Position numbers and translations under genes: made by a program
The notes under the pieces: generated by a model
What the model was told of the DNA's origin: nothing
Databases searched by the model: none
Seen by the model: the letters and a program-made list of their open reading frames with translations, nothing else
Shown: piece after piece, positions 1 through 5,817 of the stretch
Layout: the number at the start of each line of letters is the position of its first letter
Position numbering within the stretch: the first letter of the stretch is position 1
DNA from: Thermoplasmata archaeon
GTDB lineage: Archaea; Thermoplasmatota; Thermoplasmata; SG8-5
Reading direction: 5' to 3'
NCBI GenBank assembly: GCA_023136815.1
Contig: JAGLQM010000007.1
Location: forward strand, 1-12,662
Length of the DNA: 12,662 nucleotides

Positions 1-1004
1 TGGCCAATTCTGAATGTCTTTTCTTTCAAATCTCCATAACCATTTGCTATCTGGTAATTCCGCTTGCCCAGTTCCTTGTTAAGCTCGCCAATGTTCTTGT
101 TCAGGGTATTGACAATTGTGGAAACAGTGATTGATTCATAGCCTGGCTCTGGGAACATTTGCATCTTATTCCTTGCCCAGTTGCGGGTGTATTCGGCCAT
201 GGTTTTATGCCGCTCATATCTGGCTTGTGAGCCTTCGGCCAGCATATTGTCCAACTGATAGCTAAGAGCATACATCAAGCTAATATTTGGTGTGGTTGGG
301 TTCTGCTGCTTCTTGAGCCAGTATTTGTGGATGGCCAGAAGATCCGTGTAATGGCCCCTGCCAGTAATTGTTTCGGCCCGCTCCAGAGCAGCATCCGAGT
401 AGAATGCCATTGACAGTCCCGGAGGAACAGCAAAACACTTCTGGGTGCTGGTGAACATTAGGTCAGAATTGAGTTTTTCAGGAACAAGATAATCGCCGCC
501 AGCAGATGAGACCGCATCAACAACGAACATTATGTCCGGATATTCCTTCTTAATTGCCTGGCCTATCTCGGCGATGGGATTTCGAACACCGGTTGAAGTT
601 TCATTGTGAACCAATGCTACTGTATCATAATCATCCTGTGCCAGTGCTTGTAAAACATCTTCTGGCTTGTGGGCTTTTCCCCATTCAACATTTAGCGGTG
701 TGACTTCCTTCCCGGCATCGCCTATTGTCTGGTACATTCTTTTGGAAAATGCACCGCAAACACCTGCTAGTGCTTTCTTCTTAACAATATTCCTGGCGGT
801 TATGTCCATCCAGATAGTTCCGCTTGCCGTTAAAACCGTTCGATTCTGCTGGGTTTCAAAATACTTTCCCAGTTTGTCGATTATTCCGACATAGAGTTCT
901 GTATAATCCGCGCTCCTGTGCCCAATGAGCCTTCTAGTCTGCTGCTGGAGAATATCCACAGGAGTCTCTGTTGGCCCGGGTATTAGCAATCTTTTATGAG
1001 ACAT
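1..1004 (-). CDS. Class V PLP-dependent aminotransferase (alanine/serine-glyoxylate type), C-terminus cut off
   Basis: The reading frame runs from ATG at 1004 to the window edge without a stop, giving 334 visible residues; the family usually has about 355-385, so only the C-terminus is missing. It opens with the family's LLIPGPTETP motif. D163 in FVVDAVSSAGG should bind the pyridine nitrogen, and K189 in STQKCFAVPPGL is the expected Schiff-base lysine. HNETSTG (133-139) and the TP at 238-239 also match. Members move amino groups between alanine or serine and glyoxylate or pyruvate in the cytoplasm; the exact substrate cannot be read from sequence. The start is supported by a GAGG ribosome site (1013-1016) and a TATA box at 1037-1044. 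The carbonic anhydrase-like gene lies 102 bases upstream on the same strand but is separated from it by a hairpin and this promoter. Confidence 0.9.
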   Translation of the reverse strand, partial: MSHKRLLIPGPTETPVDILQQQTRRLIGHRSADYTELYVGIIDKLGKYFETQQNRTVLTASGTIWMDITARNIVKKKALAGVCGAFSKRMYQTIGDAGKEVTPLNVEWGKAHKPEDVLQALAQDDYDTVALVHNETSTGVRNPIAEIGQAIKKEYPDIMFVVDAVSSAGGDYLVPEKLNSDLMFTSTQKCFAVPPGLSMAFYSDAALERAETITGRGHYTDLLAIHKYWLKKQQNPTTPNISLMYALSYQLDNMLAEGSQARYERHKTMAEYTRNWARNKMQMFPEPGYESITVSTIVNTLNKNIGELNKELGKRNYQIANGYGDLKEKTFRIG

Positions 1005-1036
1005 AAGATCAACCTCACAGGAGATTTAGACTGTAG

Positions 1037-1044
1037 GTATAAAG
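1037..1044 (-). promoter_or_regulatory. TATA box of the aminotransferase gene
   Basis: On the minus strand this reads CTTTATAC. It would start transcription near 1015, leaving a leader of about 10 bases that carries the GAGG ribosome site at 1013-1016. Confidence 0.5.
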
Positions 1045-1078
1045 GTTTTCAGAATATCACAAATATTAGCTGTGCTAA

Positions 1079-1098
1079 ATTACCACACATCTGGTAAT
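1079..1098 (-). terminator. Stem-loop after the carbonic anhydrase-like gene
   Basis: ATTACCA (1079-1085) pairs perfectly with TGGTAAT (1092-1098) around a 6-base loop, 9 bases past the minus-strand gene end at 1107. A second small hairpin, TTAGC/GCTAA at 1066-1078, follows. The position suggests transcript termination or 3'-end protection. There is no strong T-run. Confidence 0.4.
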
Positions 1099-1106
1099 AA
1101 TATTCA

Positions 1107-1607
1107 CTAATATTGCTGGAATTCACCATCTTTATGACGCTTGGCCAGTTCAACATAGGTTTGTGCGTTTTTTAGCGCATATTCTTCCAGAGATTTGTCG
1201 CCTTCACGAACAATCTTACCAGGCACGCCAACAACCAAACTATTTGGTGGAATTTCAGCCCCTTCCTTGACCAAAGCTCCAGCAGCGATTATTGAACCAT
1301 GGCCGATAACTGAACCATTGAGAACTACAGCTTTCATGCCAACTATGACATTATTCTCAATTGTGGCACCATGAACAACTGCCCCGTGACCCAGCGAAAC
1401 ATTATTTCCGATTTTTGTGGAATTGACATCATCAACATGAATGACACAATTATCTTGAACATTTGAATTATCACCAATAAAAATGCTGTTCTGGTCTCCC
1501 CGGATAACTGCATTTGGCCATACGCCAGTATTTTTGCCAATGGTAATGTCACCAATTATGACTGCGGTCTTGTGCACGAAACATGAATCATGGACCTCTG
1601 GTTTCAT
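1107..1607 (-). CDS. Gamma-class carbonic anhydrase-like protein (left-handed beta-helix hexapeptide repeats)
   Basis: This 166-residue protein is built of hexapeptide repeats (IGDITIGKN, IGNNVSLGHGA, IENNVIVGMKAVVLNGSVIG) that fold as a left-handed beta helix and trimerise. The three metal-ligand histidines of gamma carbonic anhydrases are present: H57 in VIHVDD, then H74 and H79 in GHGAVVHG. The conserved R36/D38 (RGD) and Q51-D52 are also there. It lacks the long acidic loop of the Methanosarcina Cam enzyme, so it belongs with the shorter CamH/YrdA/ferripyochelin-binding-like group, some of whose members are not demonstrably active. Known chemistry is CO2 hydration using Zn or Fe. I chose ATG at 1607 because a TATA box lies 27 bases upstream, which fits a leaderless mRNA; an in-frame TTG at 1649 would add 14 non-family residues. 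It is divergent from the 1693 gene. Confidence 0.88.
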   Translation of the reverse strand: MKPEVHDSCFVHKTAVIIGDITIGKNTGVWPNAVIRGDQNSIFIGDNSNVQDNCVIHVDDVNSTKIGNNVSLGHGAVVHGATIENNVIVGMKAVVLNGSVIGHGSIIAAGALVKEGAEIPPNSLVVGVPGKIVREGDKSLEEYALKNAQTYVELAKRHKDGEFQQY

Positions 1608-1628
1608 GAAGCCGCATATCTTATTCAG

Positions 1629-1638
1629 GATAATAAAA
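1629..1638 (-). promoter_or_regulatory. TATA box giving a leaderless mRNA for the carbonic anhydrase-like gene
   Basis: The minus strand reads TTTTATTATC, centred 27 bases before ATG 1607. This placement is the main reason for preferring that start over the upstream TTG. Confidence 0.5.
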
Positions 1639-1660
1639 TTTCCCGGCAATCCGTGAAAAG

Positions 1661-1670
1661 ATATTAATAT
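1661..1670 (+). promoter_or_regulatory. TATA box of the small conserved archaeal gene
   Basis: ATATTAATAT is a perfect palindrome centred 27 bases before ATG 1693, the spacing of a leaderless archaeal promoter. Confidence 0.5.
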
Positions 1671-1692
1671 TCAGAAAACCTATTAACGGTTG

Positions 1693-1950
1693 ATGAGAAC
1701 CTACCTGACAGTTATGTTCAGCACCGAGGGAAACCTTCCCTCAGAAATAGCTGACCGGCTCCAGATGATTGGCTTCAAGCCATGTACTGGAAACTATGAT
1801 TTTGTATACCATTGGGATAAAAATGCATCTCTGGAAGATACAATATACTTTGCTGATAAAGTCCATGAAGTCCTCAAGGATATGGGCGTAATGTTCAGCA
1901 CTGAAACCGATGAGATGCCAAAACTTGTTCCTGAGGATGGGGAATTCTAA
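1693..1950 (+). CDS. Small conserved archaeal protein of unknown function
   Basis: This is an 85-residue protein. The pattern MRTYLTVMFSTEG, then IADRLQMIGFKP, then GNYDFVYHW, then FADKVHEVLK, then VMFSTETDE resembles, from memory, a small uncharacterised family found across Euryarchaeota. The alternation of predicted beta strands and helices (beta-alpha-beta-beta-alpha-beta) suggests a ferredoxin-like or ACT-like fold; that is inference. There is no signal peptide or membrane segment, and its single cysteine (C32) argues against metal binding through cysteines. ATG 1693 is preferred over the TTG just before it because the TATA box at 1661-1670 places the transcript start at this ATG. It is divergent from the carbonic anhydrase-like gene and is followed by stem-loops. 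Confidence 0.8.
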   Translation: MRTYLTVMFSTEGNLPSEIADRLQMIGFKPCTGNYDFVYHWDKNASLEDTIYFADKVHEVLKDMGVMFSTETDEMPKLVPEDGEF

Positions 1951-1960
1951 ATTGTAACAT

Positions 1961-2010
1961 GCAGAATCACTTGATTCTGTAACGGATTCGTTAGAATACG
2001 AGATTTCGTA
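1961..2010 (+). repeat. Three tandem short hairpins between the small archaeal gene and nadC
   Basis: Three inverted repeats stand side by side: CAGAATC-ACTT-GATTCTG (1962-1979), TAACG-GATT-CGTTA (1980-1993) and TACGA-GATT-TCGTA (1997-2010). All are perfect and have 4-base loops, and the last two share the loop GATT. They begin 10 bases after the upstream stop codon and end 16 bases before the nadC TATA-like box. They could terminate the upstream transcript or be operator sites. Confidence 0.6.
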
Positions 2011-2025
2011 ATAATACAAGGAAAA

Positions 2026-2035
2026 CTTTTTAGAC
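2026..2035 (+). promoter_or_regulatory. TATA-like box of nadC (leaderless)
   Basis: CTTTTTAGAC lies with its centre about 26 bases before ATG 2056. It is weaker than the other boxes here, but the spacing matches the leaderless pattern. Confidence 0.4.
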
Positions 2036-2045
2036 ATCCCGCATA

Positions 2046-2057
2046 ATGACTAGTCAT
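2046..2057 (+). promoter_or_regulatory. 12-base perfect palindrome over the nadC start
   Basis: ATGACTAGTCAT is a perfect palindrome covering the expected transcription start and the first two bases of the nadC start codon. A dimeric repressor bound here would block initiation. That role is inferred from position only. Confidence 0.3.
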
Positions 2058-2868
2058 GGAACCCCACGAATACCTGGTCGAGGATCTGCTTGACATAGGA
2101 GATATAACCAGCCAGGCACTTATTTCCGACGAAAAAATCGAAGCACATATTATAGCAAAGGAAAATTGTGTAGTTGCCGGAATGTCCGTTGCCAGCCAGA
2201 TATTTGAGAAAGAGGGTATAGAAGTCCAAATTTTGATAAATGATGGCGAGACCGTGATAGACGGAAAGCCGGTGATGGTTCTCCAGGGAAGTGCCGCTGC
2301 AATATTAAAAACAGAAAGACTGGCTCTTAATTTTATACAACGTCTGGCAGGCATAGCTACCATAACCAGAAACCTTGTGAACATTTGCAAGCCCCTGAAC
2401 CCTAACATCAAGATTGCTGCAACCAGGAAGACCACGCCAGGACTCAGAAAGTTCGAAAAGGACGCCGTAGAAATTGGCGGTGGCATGCGGCATCGGGAAG
2501 GCCTATACGATCAAATTTTGATTAAAGATAATCATCTAAAAATTGTAGGCTCGGTGAGCATGGCAGTCAGAAAGGCCAGAGAATCCGGCCTGTCAAAAGT
2601 CATAGAAGTTGAGGTTGTTAATGTTGCCGGGGCAAAGGAAGCAGCCCAGGAAAAGGCAGATATCATATTGCTGGACAATATGGAGCCCAACAAGGCCAAA
2701 AGCATTGCTGAAATTATCAGAAATATTCACCCAGAAGCAATCATAGAAATTTCAGGCGGCATAAACCCTGATAATATAGCCGGATATGCTGATTTTGCAG
2801 ATGTTATTTCATTGGGATGGCTTACGCATTCGGTGAAGGCGGTTGATTTTTCAATGGAATTTTGTTAA
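2056..2868 (+). CDS. nadC: Nicotinate-nucleotide pyrophosphorylase (quinolinate phosphoribosyltransferase)
   Basis: This 270-residue enzyme converts quinolinate and PRPP to nicotinate mononucleotide, CO2 and pyrophosphate, feeding NAD synthesis in the cytoplasm. Hallmarks in order are EDLLDIGDITS near the N-terminus, TERLALNFIQRLAGIAT (86-102), TRKTTPGLRKFEKDAVEIGG (123-142) with the PRPP/quinolinate-binding Arg and Lys, H146-R147, KDNH (157-160), the acidic EVEV (184-187), LLDN (205-208) and SGGI (233-236) for phosphate binding. Length is normal for the family. Near the end, SLGWLTHS has Trp where many homologues have Ala. No nadA or nadB lies beside it. A leaderless promoter at 2026-2035 fits this start. 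The palindromes upstream may regulate it. Confidence 0.95.
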   Translation: MEPHEYLVEDLLDIGDITSQALISDEKIEAHIIAKENCVVAGMSVASQIFEKEGIEVQILINDGETVIDGKPVMVLQGSAAAILKTERLALNFIQRLAGIATITRNLVNICKPLNPNIKIAATRKTTPGLRKFEKDAVEIGGGMRHREGLYDQILIKDNHLKIVGSVSMAVRKARESGLSKVIEVEVVNVAGAKEAAQEKADIILLDNMEPNKAKSIAEIIRNIHPEAIIEISGGINPDNIAGYADFADVISLGWLTHSVKAVDFSMEFC

Positions 2869-2870
2869 TA

Positions 2871-2945
2871 ATCCACAAGAGTTCGCTATTTTGTGGATAC
2901 TGGAGAAAAAACACGGCGGCGATAGAACGCCGTTGTTTTTTCTCC
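2871..2945. terminator. Two hairpins between convergent nadC and tag (likely two-way terminator)
   Basis: The first stem pairs ATCCACAA (2871-2878) with TTGTGGAT (2891-2898). The second is much longer: 2902-2918 pairs with 2928-2945 over 17 base pairs with one bulged T (2933), closing the loop 2919-2927. Its arms contain six A (2906-2911) and six T (2936-2941), so read from either strand the 3' arm ends in a U-tract. This sits two bases after the nadC stop and faces the incoming tag transcript, so termination in both directions is the simplest reading. Confidence 0.6.
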
Positions 2946-3065
2946 GCAAATTTAAATTTTCGACAGCGGAACTTTGCTCCTGGCGTTTCTAGATTAACAG
3001 AATAGTTGCCAGTTCATACCGCAGGGTGCAATTAATTCCAGTTTCATACTATTTTTGACACGTTG

Positions 3066-3641
3066 CTATTCAACACATTCCATCCATCTAAAGCATCCGA
3101 CAACATGGTCATTCACCATGCCAGTCGCCTGCATGTGGGCGTAGATGATGGTTGGCCCTACAAATCTGAAGCCGCATTTTTTCATTTCCTTGGATATGAC
3201 CTCTGCAAGCTCAGTCTTGGCCGGTATCTGGCTCATGTCCTTCCACTTGTTAACAATGGGTTTGTCGTCAACAAATCCCCACAGAAAATCACTGAAGCTG
3301 CCGAACTCCTTCTGGACCTTCAGGAACGCCTTTGCATTGGATATGGCAGCCGATATCTTCCGTTTATTACGGACAATTCCAGCGTCCTGCATGAGCCGGT
3401 CAATATCTTTCTGGGTATATTTGGCAATCTTTCTGGCATCAAATCCTGAAAATGCATTTCTGAAATTCTCCCGTTTCCGCAAGATAGTAATCCAGCTGAG
3501 GCCTGCCTGGAAACATTCCAGTATCAGAAATTCAAATAACTGGTCGTCATCTTTCAGGGGCTTTCCCCATTCAGTGTCATGGTATTTTTCGTAAAGAGGA
3601 TCGCCACTGGCCCAGGCACATCTCTGTTTTTCAGAAGGCAT
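3066..3641 (-). CDS. tag: DNA-3-methyladenine glycosylase I
   Basis: This 191-residue base-excision repair enzyme removes 3-methyladenine from alkylated DNA. The zinc-binding 'snap' typical of Tag is complete: C8 (RCAW), H21 (KYHDTEWG), H179 and C183 (NDHVVGCFR). E42 in LECFQAGLSW corresponds to the conserved glutamate of the base-recognition pocket. The helix-hairpin-helix type fold region and DFLWGFVDDKPIVN also match the family, and length is typical. ATG 3641 is preceded by a GGTGAG ribosome site (3645-3650) and a TATA box at 3672-3680. It is divergent from the nucleotidyltransferase, with 86 bases between start codons, and convergent with nadC. Tag is commoner in bacteria than archaea, so acquisition by transfer is possible but not shown. 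Confidence 0.95.
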   Translation of the reverse strand: MPSEKQRCAWASGDPLYEKYHDTEWGKPLKDDDQLFEFLILECFQAGLSWITILRKRENFRNAFSGFDARKIAKYTQKDIDRLMQDAGIVRNKRKISAAISNAKAFLKVQKEFGSFSDFLWGFVDDKPIVNKWKDMSQIPAKTELAEVISKEMKKCGFRFVGPTIIYAHMQATGMVNDHVVGCFRWMECVE

Positions 3642-3671
3642 TATCTCACCAGGACTGGCAGATATTATTCA

Positions 3672-3680
3672 GTTATTAAG
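3672..3680 (-). promoter_or_regulatory. TATA box of tag
   Basis: The minus strand reads CTTAATAAC. A start near 3650 leaves a very short leader holding the GGTGAG ribosome site at 3645-3650. Confidence 0.45.
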
Positions 3681-3694
3681 ATTCCCGACCGGTG

Positions 3695-3704
3695 AAATAT
3701 ATAT
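3695..3704 (+). promoter_or_regulatory. TATA box of the nucleotidyltransferase gene (leaderless)
   Basis: AAATATATAT is centred about 28 bases before ATG 3728, so the mRNA would begin at or next to the start codon. Confidence 0.5.
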
Positions 3705-3727
3705 TCCAGTAATTCAATCAGTAGTTC

Positions 3728-4228
3728 ATGACACTTGACCGCGATACTGTATTAAATGCGCTTGTTGAGGCCCTGGAGCCTCTGGATTATGTTCATGCCT
3801 TCTGGGAAGGTGGGGCAGTGGGCTTTAGCAGGGCAGATTCATGGTCAGACATTGATGTTCAAGGAATTGTAGACGATGATCATGTGGAAGATGTGTTCAA
3901 GATCGTGAATGAAACACTAGCCAGCCTCACCAAAATAACAGCAAAGTTCCGTCTGCCAGAACCAACCTGGCACGGTCATTCTCAATGTTTTTATAAGCTG
4001 AAAGATGCAAGCCCATTTTTATTGATTGATTTGGCAATCATGAAAGAGAGCACCGAAGCAGATAAATTCGATACCTGGGCAACTCACGGCATTCCGCAAA
4101 TATGCTTTGACAAGAAAGGCCAGGTAGTGGAGGCAAAGATAGATCCAGAGACCCATGCAAAGGCCATAATGGGACGGCTGGAGACGCTGAAGAACCTTTT
4201 CGAGAGATTTTTCACATCATGCCAATGA
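3728..4228 (+). CDS. Nucleotidyltransferase domain protein (Pol beta superfamily), N-terminal part of a split gene
   Basis: This 166-residue protein carries the Pol-beta-type nucleotidyltransferase signature. The glycine motif is WEGGAVGFSRADSWSDID, with metal-binding D41 and D43, and a third acidic residue, D101, sits in LLIDLAIM. Relatives transfer a nucleotide (usually AMP) to a small molecule, antibiotic, protein or RNA; the substrate here is unknown. It stops at TGA 4226-4228 in a helical stretch (RLETLKNLFERFF). The next ORF overlaps by ATGA and continues as the helical C-terminal domain expected in full-length relatives of about 260 residues. It is therefore probably one half of a split or frameshifted gene, although translational coupling of two subunits is possible. 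The start is supported by the TATA box at 3695-3704. Confidence 0.8.
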   Translation: MTLDRDTVLNALVEALEPLDYVHAFWEGGAVGFSRADSWSDIDVQGIVDDDHVEDVFKIVNETLASLTKITAKFRLPEPTWHGHSQCFYKLKDASPFLLIDLAIMKESTEADKFDTWATHGIPQICFDKKGQVVEAKIDPETHAKAIMGRLETLKNLFERFFTSCQ

Positions 4229-4515
4229 AGGAAACCAACAGGGGCAATCATATTGAGGCAATGTTTTTCTATCTGGGCCAGACATATCGGCCGCTGGTTG
4301 AGGTTCTGCGCATGAAGCACTGTCCCCAGAGATTCAATTATGCTGCCAGATATGTATATTATGATTTGCCAGAAGATGTGGTGAAACACCTTGAAAATTT
4401 GATATTCATTAAGCCAGAGGACATGGAGGCCAGCATTGAGGAAGTTAGAAGATGGTTCTGGAAAGAAGCTGAAAGTATCTCCGAGGATGAGATAAAACAA
4501 AGGCTAAGCCAATAA
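4225..4515 (+). CDS. C-terminal helical domain of the split nucleotidyltransferase
   Basis: About 96 residues, starting at the ATG that forms an ATGA overlap with the upstream stop; another in-frame ATG lies at 4219. The sequence is rich in helix, with GNHIEAMFFYLGQTYRPLVEVLRMKHCPQRF and ARYVYYDLP, the kind of domain that follows the catalytic core in single-chain nucleotidyltransferases and helps bind the acceptor. It has no catalytic motif of its own. It lies in the -1 frame relative to the gene before it, next to a run of five T (4208-4212). The options are a true frameshift or assembly error, a natural two-subunit version, or occasional ribosomal slippage. I favour one ancestral gene split by a shift. 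Confidence 0.65.
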   Translation: MKETNRGNHIEAMFFYLGQTYRPLVEVLRMKHCPQRFNYAARYVYYDLPEDVVKHLENLIFIKPEDMEASIEEVRRWFWKEAESISEDEIKQRLSQ

Positions 4516-4522
4516 TAGACTA

Positions 4523-4534
4523 TCTTTAAATATT
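4523..4534 (+). promoter_or_regulatory. TATA box of the zinc-ribbon membrane protein gene
   Basis: TCTTTAAATATT would start transcription near 4553, leaving a short leader with the strong GGAGGAG ribosome site at 4553-4559, five bases before ATG 4565. Confidence 0.5.
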
Positions 4535-4564
4535 CACAAGAAGATTATCCTTGGAGGAGAGAAT

Positions 4565-5200
4565 ATGGCATTTTGTAGATATTGCGGAGCCCAGAAAACA
4601 GATGAGAACGTCAACTGTAGCCAATGTAGTGGAGATATTGGACAGTATTATCAGCCAATTCCCTATGGCCCACCTCAAAGACCATCGCCAGACAATGATG
4701 TTGGAAAGGCACTGGGTATTGTAGCCTTGATAATAGTAATCATAATCATCGTGACAGTGATACTGGCTGCCGTTCTATATGTTGTGGTCATTGGTTTTGG
4801 TAGTGCCAGTGCCAGTGTTTCTACTCCAGTGGGTTCCTGGAACGGCATGGAAGCAACCTCTTCCACATCAGGTGAGCTAACCTTTGGTTACTTTAGCGAA
4901 GATGTGGCACCAACTGATTTACAAATAAGAGTTCAGGAAGGTGGGTCTGATGCTGGCTATATTCTTTGGACAGATGATGCATCCTCAACCACTGTCAGCA
5001 TGAATTGGGTCAATAGACCATCCGGAGCCAGTGCCGAATATACGGATTTCAATATTGCTGGCGGTAATGTAAGTCCAGGAGACAAAATAACACTATATGG
5101 CCTGGAACCAGATACTTCCTATAGCATTGAGGTGTACAATTTACCAACAGATTCGATTATTTATATGGGCGGCACAGATTCATTTATAACAGACCCGTAA
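4565..5200 (+). CDS. Zinc ribbon joined to a pilin-like membrane anchor and extracellular beta domain
   Basis: This 211-residue protein has three parts. Residues 1-25 form a zinc ribbon with CxxC pairs C4/C7 and C18/C21. Residues 26-48 are a Pro/Tyr/Gln-rich linker. Residues 49-79 are a very hydrophobic Ile/Val segment ending VTVILAAVLYVVVIGFG, which closely resembles the N-terminal segment of archaeal type IV pilins and archaellins (Pilin_N/DUF1628 type). The remainder (80-211) is Ser/Thr/Gly-rich and strand-rich, probably a beta-sandwich outside the cell. K48-A49-L50 partly fits an archaeal prepilin peptidase site, although the following Gly is unusual; cleavage there would release the ribbon. 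No partner pilus genes are nearby. The function is unknown: a surface protein or pilin-like anchor is likely. The stop codon lies inside the first copy of the 24-base repeat. Confidence 0.75.
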   Translation: MAFCRYCGAQKTDENVNCSQCSGDIGQYYQPIPYGPPQRPSPDNDVGKALGIVALIIVIIIIVTVILAAVLYVVVIGFGSASASVSTPVGSWNGMEATSSTSGELTFGYFSEDVAPTDLQIRVQEGGSDAGYILWTDDASSTTVSMNWVNRPSGASAEYTDFNIAGGNVSPGDKITLYGLEPDTSYSIEVYNLPTDSIIYMGGTDSFITDP

Positions 5201-5219
5201 ACTATCAGGCCTTAAATAC
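5196..5219 (+). repeat. 24-base intergenic repeat, copy 1
   Basis: This copy contains the stop codon of the zinc-ribbon gene. The pattern is CGTAAACTAYCAG followed by SCCYTAAATAC, shared with 6785-6808 and 12621-12644. The 3' end (5211-5219, CTTAAATAC) looks like an archaeal TATA box with a preceding BRE-like stretch and would start a transcript near 5240. Confidence 0.75.
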
Positions 5220-5237
5220 GGATGAATAAAATTAATT

Positions 5238-5269
5238 CTAACGAAAACCAGGTATGGTTTCCGAGTTAG
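5238..5269 (+). promoter_or_regulatory. Stem-loop downstream of repeat copy 1
   Basis: CTAAC (5238-5242) pairs with GTTAG (5265-5269), and AAACCA (5245-5250) with TGGTTT (5255-5260) around the loop GGTA. The hairpin begins at about the predicted start of transcription from repeat copy 1, and its last base opens a GGTGAG ribosome-like site (5269-5274), so it could hide that site. Confidence 0.35.
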
Positions 5270-5276
5270 GTGAGAC

Positions 5277-5339
5277 ATGTTCAGTAAACCATTATCATGT
5301 ATGTCAAATCTAGAATATATGGCAGCAAGAGAAAGTTAG
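5277..5339 (+). CDS. Possible 20-codon small ORF after repeat copy 1
   Basis: ATG 5277 follows GGTGAG (5269-5274) at the same spacing seen before tag and the acyl-CoA synthetase, and the frame closes at TAG 5337-5339. It encodes about 20 residues (MFSKPLSCMSN...) that I do not recognise. A promoter-like repeat lies upstream. Short ORFs of this size arise often by chance, so support rests on the ribosome site and promoter only. A 58-codon frame from ATG 5297 to 5473 is a competing reading, but it overlaps the opposite-strand gene. Confidence 0.2.
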   Translation: MFSKPLSCMSNLEYMAARES

Positions 5340-5418
5340 CAATCATCCCGGCCAATCATGAACAAGAGATATGCAGGGTTGAAAGAGATACAAAAGATTA
5401 CTGGAAATCATCCGATGT

Positions 5419-5817
5419 TCAGTCCTGGATATGTTCCTCAAGTAAGGCCATTATCTTATTTTCAAACGGATGATTTATGGTGACAAACTTGTTCTTTGGA
5501 TTATAGGATTCCATGGTGATATTGACTATACATGTGCTGCCAGATGCCTTGTTCAGGCCCTCAATGTTCACACCTATGGAAAAAAGAATAAACTCCTCTC
5601 CTTTATTTTCCAGAACATTTTCAATGCCTTCAAACTTGAAAAAACACATATCTCCCTGGGGCACCTTCGAGGCATGAAAGGCTTTCTGCTCCCAGCCTCT
5701 GGCCACCAGGATTTCTTTAATTTTTTCATAAACTGGGCATAACCTTTTACTGTTGGTTTCAAAGGGCTTTCCCATTGTTACCTTACACGGTTTTAATTTC
5801 AAAGTAGCCCTGGACAT
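5419..5817 (-). CDS. Hypothetical protein, unrecognised family
   Basis: A 132-residue soluble protein that I do not recognise. It has no signal peptide or membrane segment. Its pattern of LCPVYEKIKEILVARGW (an amphipathic helix), FFKFEGIENVL, GEEFILFSIGVNIEG, STCIVNITMESYNPKN and HPFENKIMALLEEH suggests a compact alpha+beta fold in which two helices bracket a beta-sheet. Four cysteines are scattered rather than paired as a metal site. I start it at ATG 5817 because a TATA box lies at 5846-5855 and the upstream in-frame TTG (5841) adds only eight residues. It is convergent with the zinc-ribbon gene and divergent from the nuclease-like gene. No function is inferred. Confidence 0.6.
   Translation of the reverse strand: MSRATLKLKPCKVTMGKPFETNSKRLCPVYEKIKEILVARGWEQKAFHASKVPQGDMCFFKFEGIENVLENKGEEFILFSIGVNIEGLNKASGSTCIVNITMESYNPKNKFVTINHPFENKIMALLEEHIQD

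Noticed and set aside
1608..1649. TTG start adding 14 residues to the carbonic anhydrase-like protein
   Set aside because: The proposed TATA box lies inside this extension, and the added residues precede the usual family start.
1947..2486. Long minus-strand frame (179 codons) opposite nadC
   Set aside because: It lies antisense to a clear nadC with all family motifs; its translation has no recognisable domain and no promoter or ribosome site.
2948..3012. Palindrome AAATTTAAATTT (2948-2959) as promoter of an RNA beginning with the CTGGC/GCCAG dyad (2980-3012)
   Set aside because: The stem is only five pairs and AT-rich palindromes are common here; too weak to call a gene.
3063..3594. Plus-strand frames of 128 and 149 codons opposite tag
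   Set aside because: The minus-strand frame has the complete Tag zinc and catalytic residues; these are shadows of its codon use.
5297..5473. Plus-strand 58-codon frame
   Set aside because: It overlaps the 3' end of the opposite-strand gene by 55 bases, has no ribosome site, and I recognise nothing in it.
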